Shown: positions 48,525 to 60,704, counted from the stretch's first letter. The stretch is 64,000 nt of DNA from Notospermus geniculatus (GCA_002633025.1 NMRB01000569.1:158188-222187), one strand, 5' to 3'. The notes: generated from the sequence alone by a model not told the origin. Made by a program: numbers and translations.

Positions 48525-51500
48525 CTGGTGTAGCGTTTTTTTCTGCTGCTCCGTGAAATTTTGCTGCTCGGAATCGGTAAACGTTCTTCCACGTGTTTTT
48601 AATGGTTTATAACCGGGTTTTTTGGCACTGAACATTTCGTATGTATATACTCTTTTTAAAAATCGTTTTAAAAAGCGAACAAAACAAGTGAATTATAAAA
48701 TTTTTTGCACATTTGCGAAATCTGCCGATCGGAGCGGTAACCGGTAGGAAAAAATACGGTAGCCGAGTGTTGTGATGTGTTTACTCGAACGCAGGTACCA
48801 AACTACTCTATATCGTTTTAACGCGCGTCAGTGTCTTCGTATTTGACTAAATATTTATTGTTGTTAATATTTTTTGTTTCCTGTGCAGGTGTTGGTGCAT
48901 TTCTGGTGTTAAAGAGGCCTATTTTGCCGTTGTTATCGTCAACAACGAATAGAAAAGCGATGGCGCTCTGAATAATTAGCCGGCCATGGTTTCATTTACG
49001 TCGGCAGTACTGATACAAATAGGCTGACCCAGATAACTGCATCATTCATTACGATGTGATGATTTCATGGCTTCATGTTATGATGCCAGGCGAGCTAGCG
49101 AATCGCCTTTCCACAGACAGGCCCTAGGCCGCCGCCAAGGTCATGTAGATGCAATGTGGTCGTGGGTCTAAATAGGACTCAAGAGGGCCTATTTGTCATG
49201 GAACGAATGTCTATAAATCCTTGGCAATGAATGAGAAGATGGCCTACACAGGTGTTGCAACCCTTGTTTCTGAACAACTTATCCTACCAAGGCAGCAGAC
49301 TCTCACGCGCACAAAAGAAGCCATTATATTTTGCTGCCCCCTGAAATTCTGTTGCTTCCTACTTTGGGACAGCTCATAGGCCAGCCGCCTGTATTAGCCT
49401 AATATTTGATAACTTCCCGCGGTACAATGTCGAAACAATGGAATCTGTTCAACTGATCACACTAGCAGCAGTTTTTCACGACCTAGCCGTTTTTTTCTTG
49501 CCGCAAAATTTAGCTGGTCAAACATTTGGGACCCTCATATAGGCCTCGGTCCACCTGAATATGTCTGTGCGACTTTTTGTTTTTGTTTTCATGAGGACAC
49601 ACTTGTCACTTTAGTTACAACCCTTCACTGATTTAAAAACCTTCTTTCTGAACAAGTTACCCAGGCAGCAGATTTTCACGCGTACAAAAGAAGCCATTTT
49701 ATTATGCTCCGCCGTGAAATTCTGCTGCTCGCCACTTTGGGACACCTTATAGGCCCACATTAGCCTAATATTACATAATTTCCTGCAGTACAGTGTTGGC
49801 ACTTCAATATCAATCGCTTCAGAAACAAAAAAGTGGAAACTGTTTTAACTGGTCACCCCAGCTGCAGTTTTCACGACCTAGCCGTTTTTCTTGCTGCCGC
49901 GTGAAATTCTGCTGCTCATACATTTTGGACCTTAGGCCTAGGCCCACCTAAATATGTAGAATATGCAGAAGTAACCGTTTTATATTGCTGCCCCGTGAAA
50001 TTCTGCTGCTGCTTACTTTGGGACACCTCAGATGCCCAGATTAGCCTAATATTTGATAATTTCCTTCAGTACAATGTTGGCACTTCAATATCAATCGCTT
50101 TATAACTCCAAACAATGGAATCTGTTCAACTGATCACCCAAGCAGCAGTTTTTCACGACCTAGCCGTTTTTTCTTGCTGTCGCGTGAAATTTTGCTGCTG
50201 GCCACTTTGGGACACCTCATAGGCCCACATTAGGTAAAGATTTGATAAATTCCTGCTGTACATTCTTGGCACTTCAATATCAATCACTTCAGAACTCGAA
50301 ACAATGTAATCTATTCAACTGATCACCCCAGCAGCAGTTTTTCATGACCTAGCCGTTTTTTCTTGCTGCCGCGTGAAATTTTGCTGCTCATGCATTTGGG
50401 ACCCTCGTATAGGACTAGGCCCACGTGAATATTATGTCTATGCGACTTGTTTCATGAGGACACACTTGTCAGTTACAGCCCTTCACTGATTTGAAACCCT
50501 TGTTTCTGAACAAGTTAATACCCAGGCAGCATATTTTCACGCGTACAAAAGAAGCCGTTTTATATTGCTGCTCCGTGAAATTCTGCTGCTGGCCACTTTG
50601 GGACACCTCAGAGGCCCAGATTAGCCTAATATTTGATAAGTTCCTGCAGTACAATGTTGGCACTTCAATATCAATCGCTTCAGAAATCGAACAGTGGAAA
50701 CTGTTTTAACTGGTCACCCCAGCTGCAGTTTTCCACGACCTGGCCGTTTTTTCTTGCTGCCCCGTGAAATTCTGCTGTTCATACATTTGGGACACTCATT
50801 GAGGCCTAGGCCCACCTGAATATGTCTGTGCGACTTGTTTTCATAAGGATACACTTGCCACTTTAGAACCCTTTACTGAATTTGAAACCTTTGTTTCTGA
50901 ACAAGTTATTACCCAGGCAGCAGATTTTCACGCGTACAAAAAAAGCCGTTTTATTTTGCTGCCCCATGAAATTCTGCTGCTCGTCACTTCGGGACAACTT
51001 ATAGGCCCATACTGGACCACTCTTTGATAATCTCCTGCAGTACAAGGTTGGCTCATCAATATCAATCGCTTCAGAACTCGAAACAAAGGAATCTGTTCAA
51101 TATCAGCAGCAGAATTTCACGGGGCAGCAAGAAAAAACGGCTACGTCGTGAAAAACTGCTGCTGGGGTGACCAGTTAAAGTTGGACAGATTGCATTGTTT
51201 CTAGTTCTGAAGCGATTGATATTGAAGCGCCAAGAATGTACAACAGGAAATTGTCAAATATTAGGCTAATGGTGGCCTATGACGTGTCCCAAAGTGGCGC
51301 GTAGCAGAATTTCACGGGGCAGCAAGAAAAAACGGCTAGGTCGTGGAAAACTGCTGCTGAGGTGGTCAGTTGAATAGATTCCATTGTTTGGAGTTCTGAA
51401 GTGATTGATATTGATTTGCCAAGAATGATGAGCAGGAAATTATCAAATCTTAACCCAATGTGGGCCTATGAGATGTCCCAAAGTGGCCAGCAGCAGAATT

Positions 51501-51930
51501 TCATGGGGCAGCAATATAAAACGGCTTCTTTTACAGGCGTGAAAATCTGCTGCCTGGGTATTGACCTGTTCAGAAATAGGGTTTCAAATCAGTGGAGGTT
51601 GTAACTCCAGTGACAGGTGTACCCTCATGAAAACAAGGCGCACAGACATATTCAGGTGGGCCTAGGCCTACACGAGGGTCTCAAATGCATGGGCAGCAAA
51701 ATTCACGCGGGTAGGTCGTGAAAAACTGCTGCTGAGGTGATCAGTTGAATAGATTTCATTGTTTGGAGTCCTGAAGTGATTGATATTGAAGTGCCAAGTA
51801 TCTAGAGCAGGAAATTATCAAATATTAACCTAATGTGGGCCTATGAGGTGTCCCAAAGTGGCCGGCAGGCTTTGTACCTTTGAAAATCTGCTGCCTGGGT
51901 AATAAATTGTTCAGAATCAAGTGTTTTGAA
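48525..51930. repeat. Complex satellite-like array with TTTCACG/GCAGCAG modules, inverted near 51095
   Basis: Recurring modules are 'cgtgaaattctgctgct', 'cactttgggacacctcatagg', 'cccacattagcctaatattt', 'cagtacaatgttggcacttc', 'aatatcaatcgcttcagaac', 'cagcagtttttcacgaccta' and 'gccgttttttcttgctgcc'. They run forward from about 49240 to 51090 (units of ~270-430 bp) and in reverse from 51095 to 51930. Short related words begin at 48525. The ORFs across it are repeat products. Confidence 0.8.
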
Positions 51931-52012
51931 TCAGTGAACAGCTGTAACTGAGATAAATTGTTTTCGAAAAAATAAATGAATAGAAAAAAAAATAAAAAAA
52001 TACAATGTCCTT

Positions 52013-52104
52013 GTCGGGATTCGAACCTGCCATCTGCAGTGGAAGCTGATGCCATGAAAAAGAAGATCGACCACGCTAACCACTCGTCCATCGAGGCCAC
52101 ACGG
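52013..52104 (-). other. tRNA-like (type II, long variable arm) sequence, probable SINE head
   Basis: The minus strand has an A-box-like 'tggacgagtggttagcgtgg' and a B-box 'ggttcgaatccc' about 55 bases apart. The spacing would fit a leucine/serine-type tRNA, but acceptor and anticodon stems do not form well. Probably the head of a SINE. Confidence 0.45.
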
Positions 52105-52479
52105 ATTGGTGATATCTTTTATTGCTCTTATCACCTTTCGTAGATCGTTGTCCAGTAAAACGCATTGTTTTTAGTTTATTTGATGACCTAGGGGTAATTT
52201 TTTTAGCGCAGTAGACTTGAAACGAGGCATGGATCCATTATATGACCGAATATCACAGGTTCGCCTAATTTTTAATGCGCTATGTTCCTAACGAGCCACC
52301 GTAGGTACGCGCATGCGCTGCGAGTGCAGGGCTCACAGCACTATTCAGTCAAAATATAATAGTAAATATAGTTGGAAAACTGTAGAATTATAGTGAAAAT
52401 ATAGTATGTTTAGACAATGTCACCACATAAAATCAATGCAATTCAACAGTTTAAAGGGACTATCTTGTAAGAACAAGAA
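52105..52479. other. Intergenic with 'aatatagta' words
   Basis: 'cagcactattcagtcaaaatataatagtaaatatagt' and similar words (52340-52420) also occur inverted near 58430-58540. No gene. Confidence 0.5.
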
Positions 52480-52660
52480 CAATGGAGAGCGTGGCATATG
52501 CCCCCAACCAATGTTGTTTATGGGCATGGCCCACACGGCACATTTGGGGGAAGCGGTGGTGCTGGTGAACCTTCCCTCATAGAAACAAGCCCTCATAAAA
52601 ACTTTCAGGTTGACCTTCTCAAGTTAATTGACAGAAACAAAATGTTAACCGAAATGTTAA
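52480..52660. repeat. Diverged single copy of the 12.75-13.6 kb repeat
   Basis: Shares 'gagcgtggcatatgccccc', 'gaaccttccctcatagaaac', 'ccctcataaaaactttcaggt' and 'caagttaattgacagaaac'. Confidence 0.65.
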
Positions 52661-53600
52661 CCTTGGAGGTCATGGGCAAAAAACTAATAGCCAAACCAAT
52701 TCCGTTTGTCTTCTTTTATTTTCCTACTGCATCATCCCATGTGGTGTATGACTGTACTGAGTAGGGTCCACAGAAGCGATTCCCAGTGCACCTTAAAGTA
52801 GAAAGAAAAACATTTTATTTCAACACTGTATCAGAAAGTAGGCTGTAAATGATTCAAAAAGGACACTATCTGGCGTATGTCCAGGATTTCAAGCAGAGGG
52901 GCCATTAGAGGGGGAAGCTCGAGGGGGGTGCCCCCCTCGCGTTGGAAATTTTGTAAAATCTGCACACCGAAGATGCTATTTCCCAGCATTTCAGCCTTGA
53001 ACATATCTTGAAAATTTCAGGGCCTAGATGTAAGTTCCGAGAGACTTCCAACCTCAGCCAGCAGATAAAGGCCTACTATGGATGTCACTATGTCTTACCT
53101 TTTGTAATGGTCCAACAGCTGAGGTGTGAGTGGGGATCTTGTGTGGTCACCTTGTTGAACCATATGAAGTCTCTCCCAATACAGTCACACACAATCACAT
53201 GAAAAAGACACAAAATACAAGATGTTAAGATTCCAAATAGAGGGGACACACAGATTTGATTCAACAACAAGAAATGATCAATCAAAAGGCGATTTTAACA
53301 CAATTTTCTATCTTTGTCCACCCGCTCCCCAAAAAAATATAGTATGATATGATATGATATGATTTATTTTGACCAACACAACGAATATTTTCCACAAGAT
53401 ATATATAAGAATGGTCGGGACACAAACAAGATCCTGATGGATCGCTAACGTTTATGACCCTCAACAAGAATATTTGTTATATGAAAGAGATTTCAATTAA
53501 TTATTAGCTATACAAGTATTTACAATTAAGTTAGCAATTAATTATTTACAATATAATTACCAATAATATCATGTATGTATAATGAATCACAACTTGGAAA
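52661..53600. other. Intronic/intergenic, (TATGA)n microsatellite at about 53341-53365
   Basis: A short 'tatgatatgatatgatatgat' run; otherwise no supported feature. Confidence 0.5.
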
Positions 53601-54002
53601 CTAATTGGTTAATACATGTAGGCTGCAAACGTAACACCGTGGTACTGTACAGTTTATATTATAATTTCCTATCATGTAATTTTTAAAGTAACGTGTGAAT
53701 CCTTGGGCACTGTGAGTAAAACGTTTGTCGGTAATAAGGTCAGGGAGAGTGTTAAACAGCTGTACAATGCTAAATCGAGGCGTGGATTTGGCGAAATCAT
53801 GTCTGTATAGAGGGAGAGTTAGCTTGCTTCGGTTTCGTGTGTTGTGAGTGTGAGTTTGGCTGTGGGTTTTGAAAAAGTTTTGTCGAAAGTAGGCTGGAAG
53901 GTCTTCATGAAAGTATTTGTAGAGGAATTTCATTTGAGTGAGTGAGTGGAGGTCTTGGAGTTTGAGTATCTTGAGTTGCTTAAAGAGAGGTTGGGCATGT
54001 AG
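53601..54002 (-). pseudogene. LINE ORF2 C-terminal fragment
   Basis: The minus strand is open from ~54002 and encodes LHAQPLFKQLKILKLQDLHS, MKFLYKYFHEDLPAYF, HTHNTRNRSKLTLPLYRHDF and RFSIVQLFNTLPDLI. The 'HxxxTRxxxxLxxPxxxxxF...WNxLPxxI' pattern is the usual end of CR1/L2/Jockey-type LINE ORF2 proteins. It is on the same strand and in the right order to be the end of the LINE at 55.7-58.4 kb, but the part between is lost. Confidence 0.75.
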
Positions 54003-54085
54003 AAAACGCGGATAACGCGGATATCCGCCGGATATCCGCGTTTTTAAAAAACGCGGATATTCGAAAACGCGGAAAGTCGAAAACG
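54003..54085. repeat. AACGCGGATATCC short tandem words
   Basis: 'aaaacgcgga' recurs five times, with 'cggatatccg' dyads. Confidence 0.75.
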
Positions 54086-54279
54086 CGGAAAAATAAAAAA
54101 TAAGGGGAAATAAACAGGTGGCCTCTTATAGACAACTCAAGATATAATGGAAGGTCCCATCTGGGACCGTCGGTAGACCGTCGGTAGATGGCTGAGCATA
54201 CCAGCGCCGAAGGCGCGATGACGGCGGTACCGGAAAATTCTAATTATAAACAGAACAGTGCAGAAGCCGTTAGAGGGTG

Positions 54280-54481
54280 TCTACAAAACTAAGACCTAAG
54301 ACCTAAGACCTGGTGTCTACAAAACTAAGACCTAAGACCTAAGACCTACAAAAGTAAGACCCCCCACAGTACAAAAGTAAGACCCTGTTATAAAAGTAAG
54401 ACCCCCACGGTACAAAAGTAAGACCCTGTTATAAAAGTAAGACCCCCCACAGTACAAAACTAAGACCCTGTTATAAAAGTA
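54280..54481. repeat. 'acaaaactaagaccc' repeat relic ending at single-N join
   Basis: Words of the 32735-33082 MITE family ('acaaaactaagacctaagacc', 'tacaaaagtaagacccccca', 'ctgttataaaagtaagaccc') in one orientation. It stops at the N at 54482. Confidence 0.7.
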
Positions 54482-54482
54482 N

Positions 54483-55677
54483 CTACAACAGTATCTGCCG
54501 CCGCCTACAAAAAAGGTGTCAAAAATATTCCAAAAAACTGGAAAGAGCGCCCGGCACTCAAAGAAAGACCCATCATTGCCGTGTCTGTTGAATTAAATGT
54601 ATAGCTCATAACATCGTTCAGCGATGCAAACCGCTGTGCAATCTTAGCAAATAGGCCCTCGGCAGGTGTGACATTGGGAACACGGAATTCATGAGGGAAA
54701 CGCAAATATACAGTAAAATCACCTTTTATTGGTGGTGCTTAGAATTCCTGCAGGCCCTGGTTTTGAAGGTATTTGAGGGCCAGAATGGGGGTATTATGTG
54801 GTTAATAACTTTGATTAAATTGAGTGATCAGTGAAGCAGACACAAAACGGCTGTGACAGGTGCTGATTTCCAAGATCAGCATTTTTCTTTGGTAATTTGA
54901 TTATGCCTAGTATTCTTGTTTGTCATAATGTCTGCACTGTGATCACATTTCAGTACCAACCACACTCCATGAACTTTCTTCACAGTTCAGCAGTTCCAAA
55001 GAAGTACCTATGCTGACACACAATCGGCTATTACCCACCCCCATTCTGGCCCTCAAATGTCTTCAAAACCAGGGCCTACAGAAATTCTGAGCACCACCAA
55101 TAAAAGGTGATTTTACTGTAAGTCCCTCGCTGGTGTTTCCCACTGCATTCTTTCACTGACAGCTGCATGGCGACACCATGTTCGAATGCCCAAATGCCAC
55201 CTGTCAATCAATCAGGTCTTTCCCGCCAAAATATGCTGTTCGTTTCCTGCCAAAATCGACACACATTCCCTCACCATTACCCCCTGGTAATGGACTACTA
55301 TTGTGTCTGGCACTCAATGAATCCTGGGCAGAATCCTGAGATTCCCCTCAAGAGTTTGATCCTTTGCTGGGGTTGTCTTGAGGAAATGAACTTTTCTATT
55401 AGGCTAGATATCATTTTTGACAGATTTTGTGTAAAGAAAAGTATTTCAGATAAGAATTAAATAAAATACGATTTTATTATTTAGTTACGATCATTTTTTT
55501 CTGCATTTTATCATTTTTTGTACATTTTGATCACTGCTTCAGCTATGGCCTGGCCCATATCAGATTGTCCACCGAAATAATCAAGCATTGAAACACTGGT
55601 TATGCTGTCTTCCAAAAAAACTCAGCCTCCTACTCTAAGGCAATAGCCTCCTACTCAAAAAGTTATTGAGAAGGCTG
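54483..55677. mobile_element. 1.2-kb element, copy A (left end missing at N join)
   Basis: Nearly identical to 56581-57775 (one clear base difference seen, in 'caaatgtcttc' versus 'caaatatcttc'). The right end GTTATTGAGAAGGCTG is present at 55662-55677 and joins LINE coding sequence. The left end would be CAGCCTTCTCAATAAC, but the sequence is cut at the N. It carries the nested MITE at 54711-55118. The ORFs at 54505-54705 and 55167-55460 have no known domain. Confidence 0.85.
54711..55118. mobile_element. TA-flanked MITE nested in copy A
   Basis: CAGTAAAATCACCTTTTATTGG-type ends, ~85-base imperfect inverted arms, flanked by TA on both sides; 408 bp. The equivalent in copy B is 56809-57216, so this insertion preceded the duplication of the host element. 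Confidence 0.85.
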
Positions 55678-56540
55678 TATTTGACATGTAACTTTCCATC
55701 AAATTTAGAGCCAAGTCAGTAAGACCATAATATTTTAATTTCTGCAGTAAAATTGTATGATCGAGGGTATCAAATGCTTTTGATAAATCCATGAATATAG
55801 CTAATGATTTATTGCCAGAGTCTAGTGATTTGGTTATTCTATCTACGAGTTCTGTAACAGCAAGTTCAGTTGAATGCTTCGATCGAAATCCATATTGACT
55901 TCGATAAAAAAGGTCGTTCAGACCGAAGTAATGTTTTAATTGATCATGAATGATTCGCTCGTAGATTTTTGACAAAGAGGGCAGTAGAGAAATTGGTCGG
56001 TAGTTGTTAAATAGGGTTTTGTCACCTTTTTTGTATAAAGGAAGTACTCTTGCAAATTTTAATCTGTCCGGAAAAGTTCCTGTTTCTAGGGATCGATTTA
56101 TAAGGTGGGTAAGGGGTCTAAGTATTTCTTGTTTACTGAACTTCAATAGCTTATTTGATATGTCATCATAACCACAGCTTGACTTAGGCTGTAGGTTGTC
56201 GATCACTTTTCCTACAGCTGACTCACTGACCCTCTGGAATATGAATGTTCTTTCTCGGGGATGTTTTAAGTAATCTGCATAAGTGTTTGGTGAAGCCGTA
56301 ATATTTGATGAAAGTTTGGGACCTATGTCTGTTAAAAAGTTGTTGAAGCCTTCAGCAATTTTGTCATTGTCTGATACTAATGAGTCGTTTATTTGAAATT
56401 GTTCGGGGAATTTAGCTGTTTCAGCATTTTTATTTAATAATGAATTAATCGTTGACCAAGTTTTCCTAGGGTCATTTTTATGATTTTCGAAGGTGTCGCT
56501 ATAGTAAGATTTCTTAGCTAAAGTTATAAGCCTACGTAGC
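55678..56540 (-). pseudogene. LINE reverse transcriptase, middle part
   Basis: The minus-strand frame encodes the RT of a CR1/L2/Jockey-type LINE: FQRVSESAVGKVIDNLQPKS, CGYDDISNKLLKFSK, FARVLPLYKKGDKTLFNNYR-PISLLPSLSKIYER, QYGFRSKHSTELAV, and motif A AIFMDLSKAFDTLDH. Motif C (YADD) is beyond the end, cut by copy A. The 5' side is interrupted at 56541 by copy B. The frame itself has no internal stop, so the LINE was recent when interrupted. Confidence 0.85.
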
Positions 56541-57775
56541 AGCCTTCTCAATAACAGGCGGCGGGCGGCGATTTCGCCGCCTACAACAGTATCTGCCGCC
56601 GCCTACAAAAAAGGTGTCAAAAATATTCCAAAAAACTGGAAAGAGCGCCCGGCACTCAAAGAAAGACCCATCATTGCCGTGTCTGTTGAATTAAATGTAT
56701 AGCTCATAACATCGTTCAGCGATGCAAACCGCTGTGCAATCTTAGCAAATAGGCCCTCGGCAGGTGTGACATTGGGAACACGGAATTCATGAGGGAAACG
56801 CAAATATACAGTAAAATCACCTTTTATTGGTGGTGCTTAGAATTCCTGCAGGCCCTGGTTTTGAAGGTATTTGAGGGCCAGAATGGGGGTATTATGTGGT
56901 TAATAACTTTGATTAAATTGAGTGATCAGTGAAGCAGACACAAAACGGCTGTGACAGGTGCTGATTTCCAAGATCAGCATTTTTCTTTGGTAATTTGATT
57001 ATGCCTAGTATTCTTGTTTGTCATAATGTCTGCACTGTGATCACATTTCAGTACCAACCACACTCCATGAACTTTCTTCACAGTTCAGCAGTTCCAAAGA
57101 AGTACCTATGCTGACACACAATCGGCTATTACCCACCCCCATTCTGGCCCTCAAATATCTTCAAAACCAGGGCCTACAGAAATTCTGAGCACCACCAATA
57201 AAAGGTGATTTTACTGTAAGTCCCTCGCTGGTGTTTCCCACTGCATTCTTTCACTGACAGCTGCATGGCGACACCATGTTCGAATGCCCAAATGCCACCT
57301 GTCAATCAATCAGGTCTTTCCCGCCAAAATATGCTGTTCGTTTCCTGCCAAAATCGACACACATTCCCTCACCATTACCCCCTGGTAATGGACTACTATT
57401 GTGTCTGGCACTCAATGAATCCTGGGCAGAATCCTGAGATTCCCCTCAAGAGTTTGATCCTTTGCTGGGGTTGTCTTGAGGAAATGAACTTTTCTATTAG
57501 GCTAGATATCATTTTTGACAGATTTTGTGTAAAGAAAAGTATTTCAGATAAGAATTAAATAAAATACGATTTTATTATTTAGTTACGATCATTTTTTTCT
57601 GCATTTTATCATTTTTTGTACATTTTGATCACTGCTTCAGCTATGGCCTGGCCCATATCAGATTGTCCACCGAAATAATCAAGCATTGAAACACTGGTTA
57701 TGCTGTCTTCCAAAAAAACTCAGCCTCCTACTCTAAGGCAATAGCCTCCTACTCAAAAAGTTATTGAGAAGGCTG
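56541..57775. mobile_element. 1.2-kb element, copy B, with 5-bp CGTAG target duplication
   Basis: Ends CAGCCTTCTCAATAA(C) at 56541 and (G)TTATTGAGAAGGCTG ending at 57775 are exact inverted 16-mers. CGTAG flanks both sides (56536-56540, 57776-57780). Removing the element and one CGTAG restores an uninterrupted LINE reading frame across the site. Total 1235 bp, including a nested 408-bp MITE. The superfamily is not clear; a 5-bp duplication is uncommon. Confidence 0.9.
56809..57216. mobile_element. TA-flanked MITE nested in copy B
   Basis: Same 408-bp MITE as at 54711-55118. Confidence 0.85.
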
Positions 57776-58131
57776 CGTAGTACTTTGTTAAAATTTTTCA
57801 GTTGATGTGATCGGATTTCGTATTGACGGCTTTGTCTTGTGGTGCACTTCAGTTTTTTATAGAGTCGGTCACGCTTTTTGATTGAATTTATTAGACCAGT
57901 GGTGATCCAAGGCGTCTTTTTATGTTTGTGTTTGTTTATTTTTGTTGACATTAATGGAAAGTTGTTATCTTTTGCCTGAGTAAGGATATTGTGAAATTTG
58001 GTAACACTGGAATTGACATCTTCTGATGACCAATTATCTTCATTTCCCAACTGTGTGGCTAGATCATTTCTAAATCGGTTAACTGCATCTTCAGTAAACT
58101 TCCTGTAATGAATAAGTTTATTTTTTTTCAT
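57776..58131 (-). pseudogene. LINE ORF2 region between endonuclease and RT
   Basis: The minus strand encodes HKHKKTPWITTGLINSIKKR, LYKKLKCTTRQSRQYE and HQLKNFNKVLR, where it is interrupted. 'PWIT..L...I..RD+LY' is the standard linker of these LINEs. It continues directly into the RT part on the other side of copy B. Confidence 0.85.
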
Positions 58132-58425
58132 TTTTGCCGTGGATATTTTTGAGTCCTATGAAATATGGCTGGTGATCTGATATACGATGATTGATTATAC
58201 CACTAACATATGAGGCAAAAATTGGTGAATACCTAAAGAAGAAATTATCTATGAGTGTTGCACTGCGTGGTTATTCGTGTAGGGTATGTGATGGTCGGGT
58301 AGATAGAGTGGGAAAAGAGAGTTTCTAAGAAGTCACTAAAAGCTGGTTTATGTCTGTATCTTAATAAATCAATATTGACATCACCTGTAAGTATTAGTTC
58401 TGTGTTATTTGTATGAAAATAAAAT
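58132..58425 (-). pseudogene. LINE endonuclease C-terminal part, frameshifted
   Basis: The minus strand encodes NNTELILTGDVNIDLLRY, YPTITYPTRIT, then after a frame change IDNFFFRYSP and INHRISDHQPYF. GDxN, PTRIT and SDHxP are the APE-type endonuclease motifs. The LINE is 5'-truncated at about 58425. Confidence 0.75.
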
Positions 58426-59005
58426 TTTATTTGTAGTAAATATAGTGCAAAATGTCAAAAATACAGTAAATATAGTGATATAGTAAATATAGTAACAGGC
58501 TGCCAAAAATATAGTATATATAGTAAATATAGTGTCGCTGTGAGCCCGGCGAGTGCATTGTTCCCGCCGCTATCAGCTCCTCGTAGCAAATGGGCCAATG
58601 AGTTATCGTTAATGCACTCGAACTCCGTCCTTGAGAACAAACGACTCTTTATTCTGAATCTGCTGATCATAAACGAAACGAACATCAGTTCCCAAAAACT
58701 CTGTCGTGTAGTACACATCAAGGACCTCAAAGTGTCAAAGTGATTTACTGAAATAAAGCAAACCATACTCAAATCAGTCAAACTCATACTAGACTCCAGT
58801 TCCTATTACACCAGTACGGTGCTGCCACCTATGTGAAGCAGCATAAACTAAGCATACAGAAAGTGCCTTGGAAGAAGACACATACACTGATGAACCATCA
58901 CACCCAGAACCACATAAGAGGTAGATTAATTATTACATGAAGGGTCTCATTCACAACAAGGCACAAATTAAGGCCTGGACTGGGCATGAACCGAAGCTAC
59001 GCAGA
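58426..59005. other. Intronic/intergenic, 'aaatatagt' words at 58430-58540
   Basis: Repeated 'agtaaatatagt' words related to 52340-52420, then no supported feature. Confidence 0.45.
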
Positions 59006-59632
59006 TCCACTCATTAGCTGAAACAAAGGGTACAACTTTCGGTACATAATGCCGCCTTATTACAAAGAACTAAGAGGTTATCTTCTGTATACTATTAACT
59101 TTGGTTTGTATCTACACGGCAATGAAGCCAGAATTCAAAAAATTGTTTCCATTGTTGAGAAAATCTCAAATTTGTCAGAACTATCTCAAGCTATGCCCTT
59201 TATTCGAGGTTTGACCACTCCACACATGAGCAATAACAACAATTGACTGCTATGGTAACTCAATGACTTGTATTGTGGAATCACACAGTCTTGTAATTCT
59301 ATTCACATGCCAGGAGTGCCAGGACAGGCTTACATCATCATGCCACTGTACATTCTGAATAGGAGTGGGCCTACCAGTATGCAGTGCATTGAGTTCAGAG
59401 GGTTTAGTCTAGAAGCCCCTGTCTTAGGACCGACATTTGAGCTGAAAATAATATCGAGCAAAAACACCATTTTAGTCAGTTTCCGCATCAAATTTTGAAA
59501 TTCTGGCTTCATTGCCGTGTAGATACAAACCTTAAGTTACAAGTACACAGAAAATAATTTCTTTGTTCTTTGTCTCAAAGCTGAATTATGTACCGAAAGG
59601 TCAGCCTTTGTTTTAGCTAATTGGCTCATCAG
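59006..59632. mobile_element. Fold-back MITE-like element
   Basis: The left arm (59006-59140: 'caaagggtacaactttcggtacataatg', 'ggtttgtatctacacggcaatgaagccagaatt') is inverted in the right arm (59500-59630). The centre of ~360 bp has no gene. Confidence 0.7.
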
Positions 59633-59652
59633 CAAGTGACAAACTTCACATT

Positions 59653-59705
59653 CTTGGGATGCAATGTCTCCCTCGGCTTCGCCTCGGGAGACATTGCATC
59701 CCAAG
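59653..59705. repeat. 20-bp perfect stem hairpin
   Basis: CTTGGGATGCAATGTCTCCC pairs with GGGAGACATTGCATCCCAAG around a 13-base loop that itself contains GGC-TTC-GCC. It sits just right of the fold-back element. Confidence 0.85.
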
Positions 59706-60704
59706 GGGGGACATTTCGGCATGTCACCCTCCATTGAGGGCAACATTTTTTATCCCGTACAGAAAGTCCCAAAGTGGCATAAATGCAGCAGGCAGAGTGC
59801 ATCACAAAAACATGCAGCGCGCGCGAGACGGCCTCCGCACGTTAGTTGAACGAATCAACGGAAGATGGCGATACTGCGTGGTACATTGTCCACGAGCTGC
59901 TCGTAGAACTTCATGATGGTGTGGTTGGCAAACAAGCCGAATACTTCCATGGTTCGCCACATTACCACACCTACTTAACTTTGACAGGTAGCTGGAGGTA
60001 ATTATCCTCGAGGTTTTGTTGTTTTCCTTGTGGCTTCACGCCAGACATCTGGGCGATGTAATGTCTAGTGTAACCAGCATCCACGAGATGGCGTGAGGGT
60101 ACCTGTCATCAACTGTCATTCATGTCCAACACCAGTTAGTAGGCCTACTTCAGAAAGCTCCAGTAATATATGAGCCTGAGCATTTCAGAAATCCCCAGTG
60201 AAACTCGAGGATGTTCGGAAGATTGATAGCAATCTTTTAAAGAAGAAAAATGAAAACTACTTGTATTCCAGCTTGACGTTTTTTATCAAATACTTCAAAA
60301 CAGAAGAACAGACTAGAATTTTTAAGATACAGTAGACTAGAATGGACTAACAACACCACAATGGATAACAGTAGAGTAACCAGATATACGTGGTACATTG
60401 ATATCAACAGGCCGGGCCTAGACTAGATATGCCAACAATAAACATTTCTACTCCACTACAAAATGCTGACACCATAAGAACTCACCACTGCTGCAGAAAT
60501 ACTAGTAATCACAGTTCATCCAAAAAAGCCACAAGGTTAGTCCAAGGCATTAGACCTCCAGATGTACAGTAGTAAATGACAAAATAACATTTAAAATAAC
60601 ATTTAAAATAAACTTGTCAAACATATGAAACTCTCCCTACATCAATTTACAATTTTCCAAGCATGAACATGTCTGTCAGTGTCCAATCCTGAGACCTGGC
60701 GGAG
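59706..60704. other. Intronic/intergenic, no gene recognised
   Basis: No supported exon; a minus-strand open stretch near 59870-59950 lacks a recognisable domain. Confidence 0.45.

Noticed and set aside
52013-52104. Functional tRNA-Leu/Ser on the minus strand
   Set aside because: A- and B-boxes are good but the clover-leaf does not close.
59870-59950. Candidate GPCR TM6 exon on the minus strand
   Set aside because: The open stretch has no CWxP-like or hydrophobic TM6 pattern and no convincing splice sites.
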